DNA of 12,170 bases from contig JASLHQ010000069.1 in NCBI GenBank assembly GCA_030152265.1, positions 1-12,170 on the forward strand, written 5' to 3'. Source of the DNA: Savagea sp. GTDB taxonomy: Bacteria; Bacillota; Bacilli; Bacillales_A; Planococcaceae. The translations under genes were made by a program, and so were the position numbers. A model generated the notes under the pieces. That model was given only the letters and a program-made list of their open reading frames with translations. It was not told the DNA's origin and did no database searches. Of the stretch, positions 11,411-12,170 are shown in pieces; positions within the stretch are counted from its first letter, which is position 1; each line of letters opens with the position of its first letter.

Positions 11411-12170
11411 ATGGATAGTCATAGCACATACTTGTTATATACGTTACTCGTTTTGAAAAAATATAGTCATAGCGACAAGTTATTGACGACAACAGATATT
11501 ATGGAATATATACAAGAAGATTTTGATTTGGAAAAAAAGCTCGACCGACGAACTGTGTCGAAACATTTAAAGATTTTGAAGCAATTACATTTACATAGCG
11601 AAGATTTAAAAGAACCTATTTTTCCATATGAACTTATACAAGAAGGGCGTAAATATTATTTGCGCAGTAATTTTGAACAGTCTGAAGTAAAAATGCTCTG
11701 TGATGCGGTCGCTTCTTCTCGTTTCATTCCGAAAGTGTATAGTGAGCAACTTATTCAGAAGCTCGGTGCACTTGTCGGTCAAAATTATACAGCGAAATAT
11801 GCCAATCGCATTCAATTTAAAGATCATGAAGAAAAAGAGTATAATGTAAGCTTATTTTACAATATTGAACAAGTGTCTGAAGCGATTGAACAAGGACGTG
11901 CGATTGAATTTGATTATTACAAATACAATTTAAATAAAGAATTGATCCCGTTTAATGGGACAGATTGTGATCGTCGTAAAGTGTATCCGTACTATTTAAT
12001 TTGGACATTGAATCATTATTACGTCATGTGTCGTTATGAAGATTATGAAAAAGATTATTTTTTACGTTTAGATAAAATGAAAAATATTGACATTTTAAAA
12101 CAGAAAGTTGATCCGTTGCCAGCAGAGTTTGATATTCATACGTACACACTTGATTACGTGTGTACGTATG
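11411..12170 (+). CDS. WYL-domain transcriptional regulator, 3' end outside the window
   Basis: 253 codons are present and the frame is open at the right edge, so the C-terminus is missing. An N-terminal winged helix (about 8-62, with LDRRTVSKHLKIL as the recognition helix) is followed by a WYL domain (about 150-230): AIEFDYYKYN, RRKVYPYYLIWTLNHYYVMC and YFLRLDKMKNI are its strands. WYL proteins sense a ligand, often nucleotide-like or nucleic acid, and control DNA repair, metabolism or defence genes. ATG 11411 has AGGAGG (11397-11402) 8 nt upstream. The -10-like TATACT (11387-11392) is preceded by TG at 11384-11385 (an extended -10), but it lies too close to the ribosome binding site to be trusted. 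A perfect inverted repeat lies in the last 34 bp. Confidence 0.87.
   Translation, partial: MDSHSTYLLYTLLVLKKYSHSDKLLTTTDIMEYIQEDFDLEKKLDRRTVSKHLKILKQLHLHSEDLKEPIFPYELIQEGRKYYLRSNFEQSEVKMLCDAVASSRFIPKVYSEQLIQKLGALVGQNYTAKYANRIQFKDHEEKEYNVSLFYNIEQVSEAIEQGRAIEFDYYKYNLNKELIPFNGTDCDRRKVYPYYLIWTLNHYYVMCRYEDYEKDYFLRLDKMKNIDILKQKVDPLPAEFDIHTYTLDYVCTY
12137..12170. repeat. Perfect 13-bp inverted repeat inside the WYL regulator gene
   Basis: CATACGTACACAC (12137-12149) and GTGTGTACGTATG (12158-12170) are exact reverse complements separated by 8 bp. The right arm ends at the last base of the window, so the repeat could be longer. It is in frame with the regulator coding sequence. Confidence 0.8.

Noticed and set aside
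1..12170. Search by eye for transposons, CRISPR repeats, tRNA/rRNA genes, phage or toxin-antitoxin genes.
   Set aside because: None found; all sizeable open frames fit housekeeping or stress genes, and spacing is that of normal chromosomal DNA.

Overview
The window looks like a chromosomal segment from a low-to-moderate GC Gram-positive of the order Bacillales (Bacillaceae, Planococcaceae or Exiguobacterium-like; the genus cannot be fixed from sequence alone). The reasons are strong purine-rich ribosome binding sites, short A/T-flanked hairpin terminators, a guanidine-I (ykkC) riboswitch in front of a ykkC/ykkD transporter pair, a sigma-B-like promoter, and an 18-bp palindrome that matches, as I recall it, the Bacillus FadR operator. 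There is no insertion sequence, CRISPR array, phage gene, tRNA or rRNA. It reads as ordinary core and housekeeping DNA with several informative regulatory sites.

Layout. 1-206 (minus) is the start of an FAD-dependent monooxygenase running off the left edge. 257-837 is a DJ-1/PfpI stress protein behind a sigma-B-type promoter. 848-1670 is a guanidine detoxification unit: promoter, guanidine-I riboswitch with overlapping terminator, and two SMR subunits. 1671-2039 is a gene-free, hairpin-rich stretch leading into the sodium/proline symporter putP (2040-3584, with its own terminator). 3686-6933 holds an OmpR-type response regulator, its sensor kinase and an HtrA-type membrane-anchored protease, probably an envelope-stress circuit. 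The htrA promoter has a 11-bp-phased direct repeat where a -35 should be. A shared terminator separates htrA from a convergent methyltransferase (minus, 6998-7618).

The right half: a small lipoprotein (7751-8230) with an ECF-sigma-like promoter converges on a three-helix membrane protein (minus, 8247-8561). That gene and a NUDIX hydrolase are divergently transcribed from two promoters lying on the same 34 bp. The NUDIX gene is followed after 14 nt by an O6-alkylguanine-DNA alkyltransferase, making a small nucleotide-sanitation and DNA-repair operon. Next is a metallo-beta-lactamase-fold hydrolase (9572-10378) whose transcription start region is covered by the FadR-type palindrome, then a DUF697-type protein whose N-terminal half looks like a GTPase that has lost its nucleotide-binding motifs (10459-11355), and finally a WYL-domain regulator running off the right edge, with a perfect 13-bp inverted repeat inside its coding sequence.

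I found no wholly new multi-gene system. The most interesting leads are the FadR-box hydrolase, the apparent pseudo-GTPase, the structured region in front of putP, and the kinase/regulator/protease circuit with a candidate operator.
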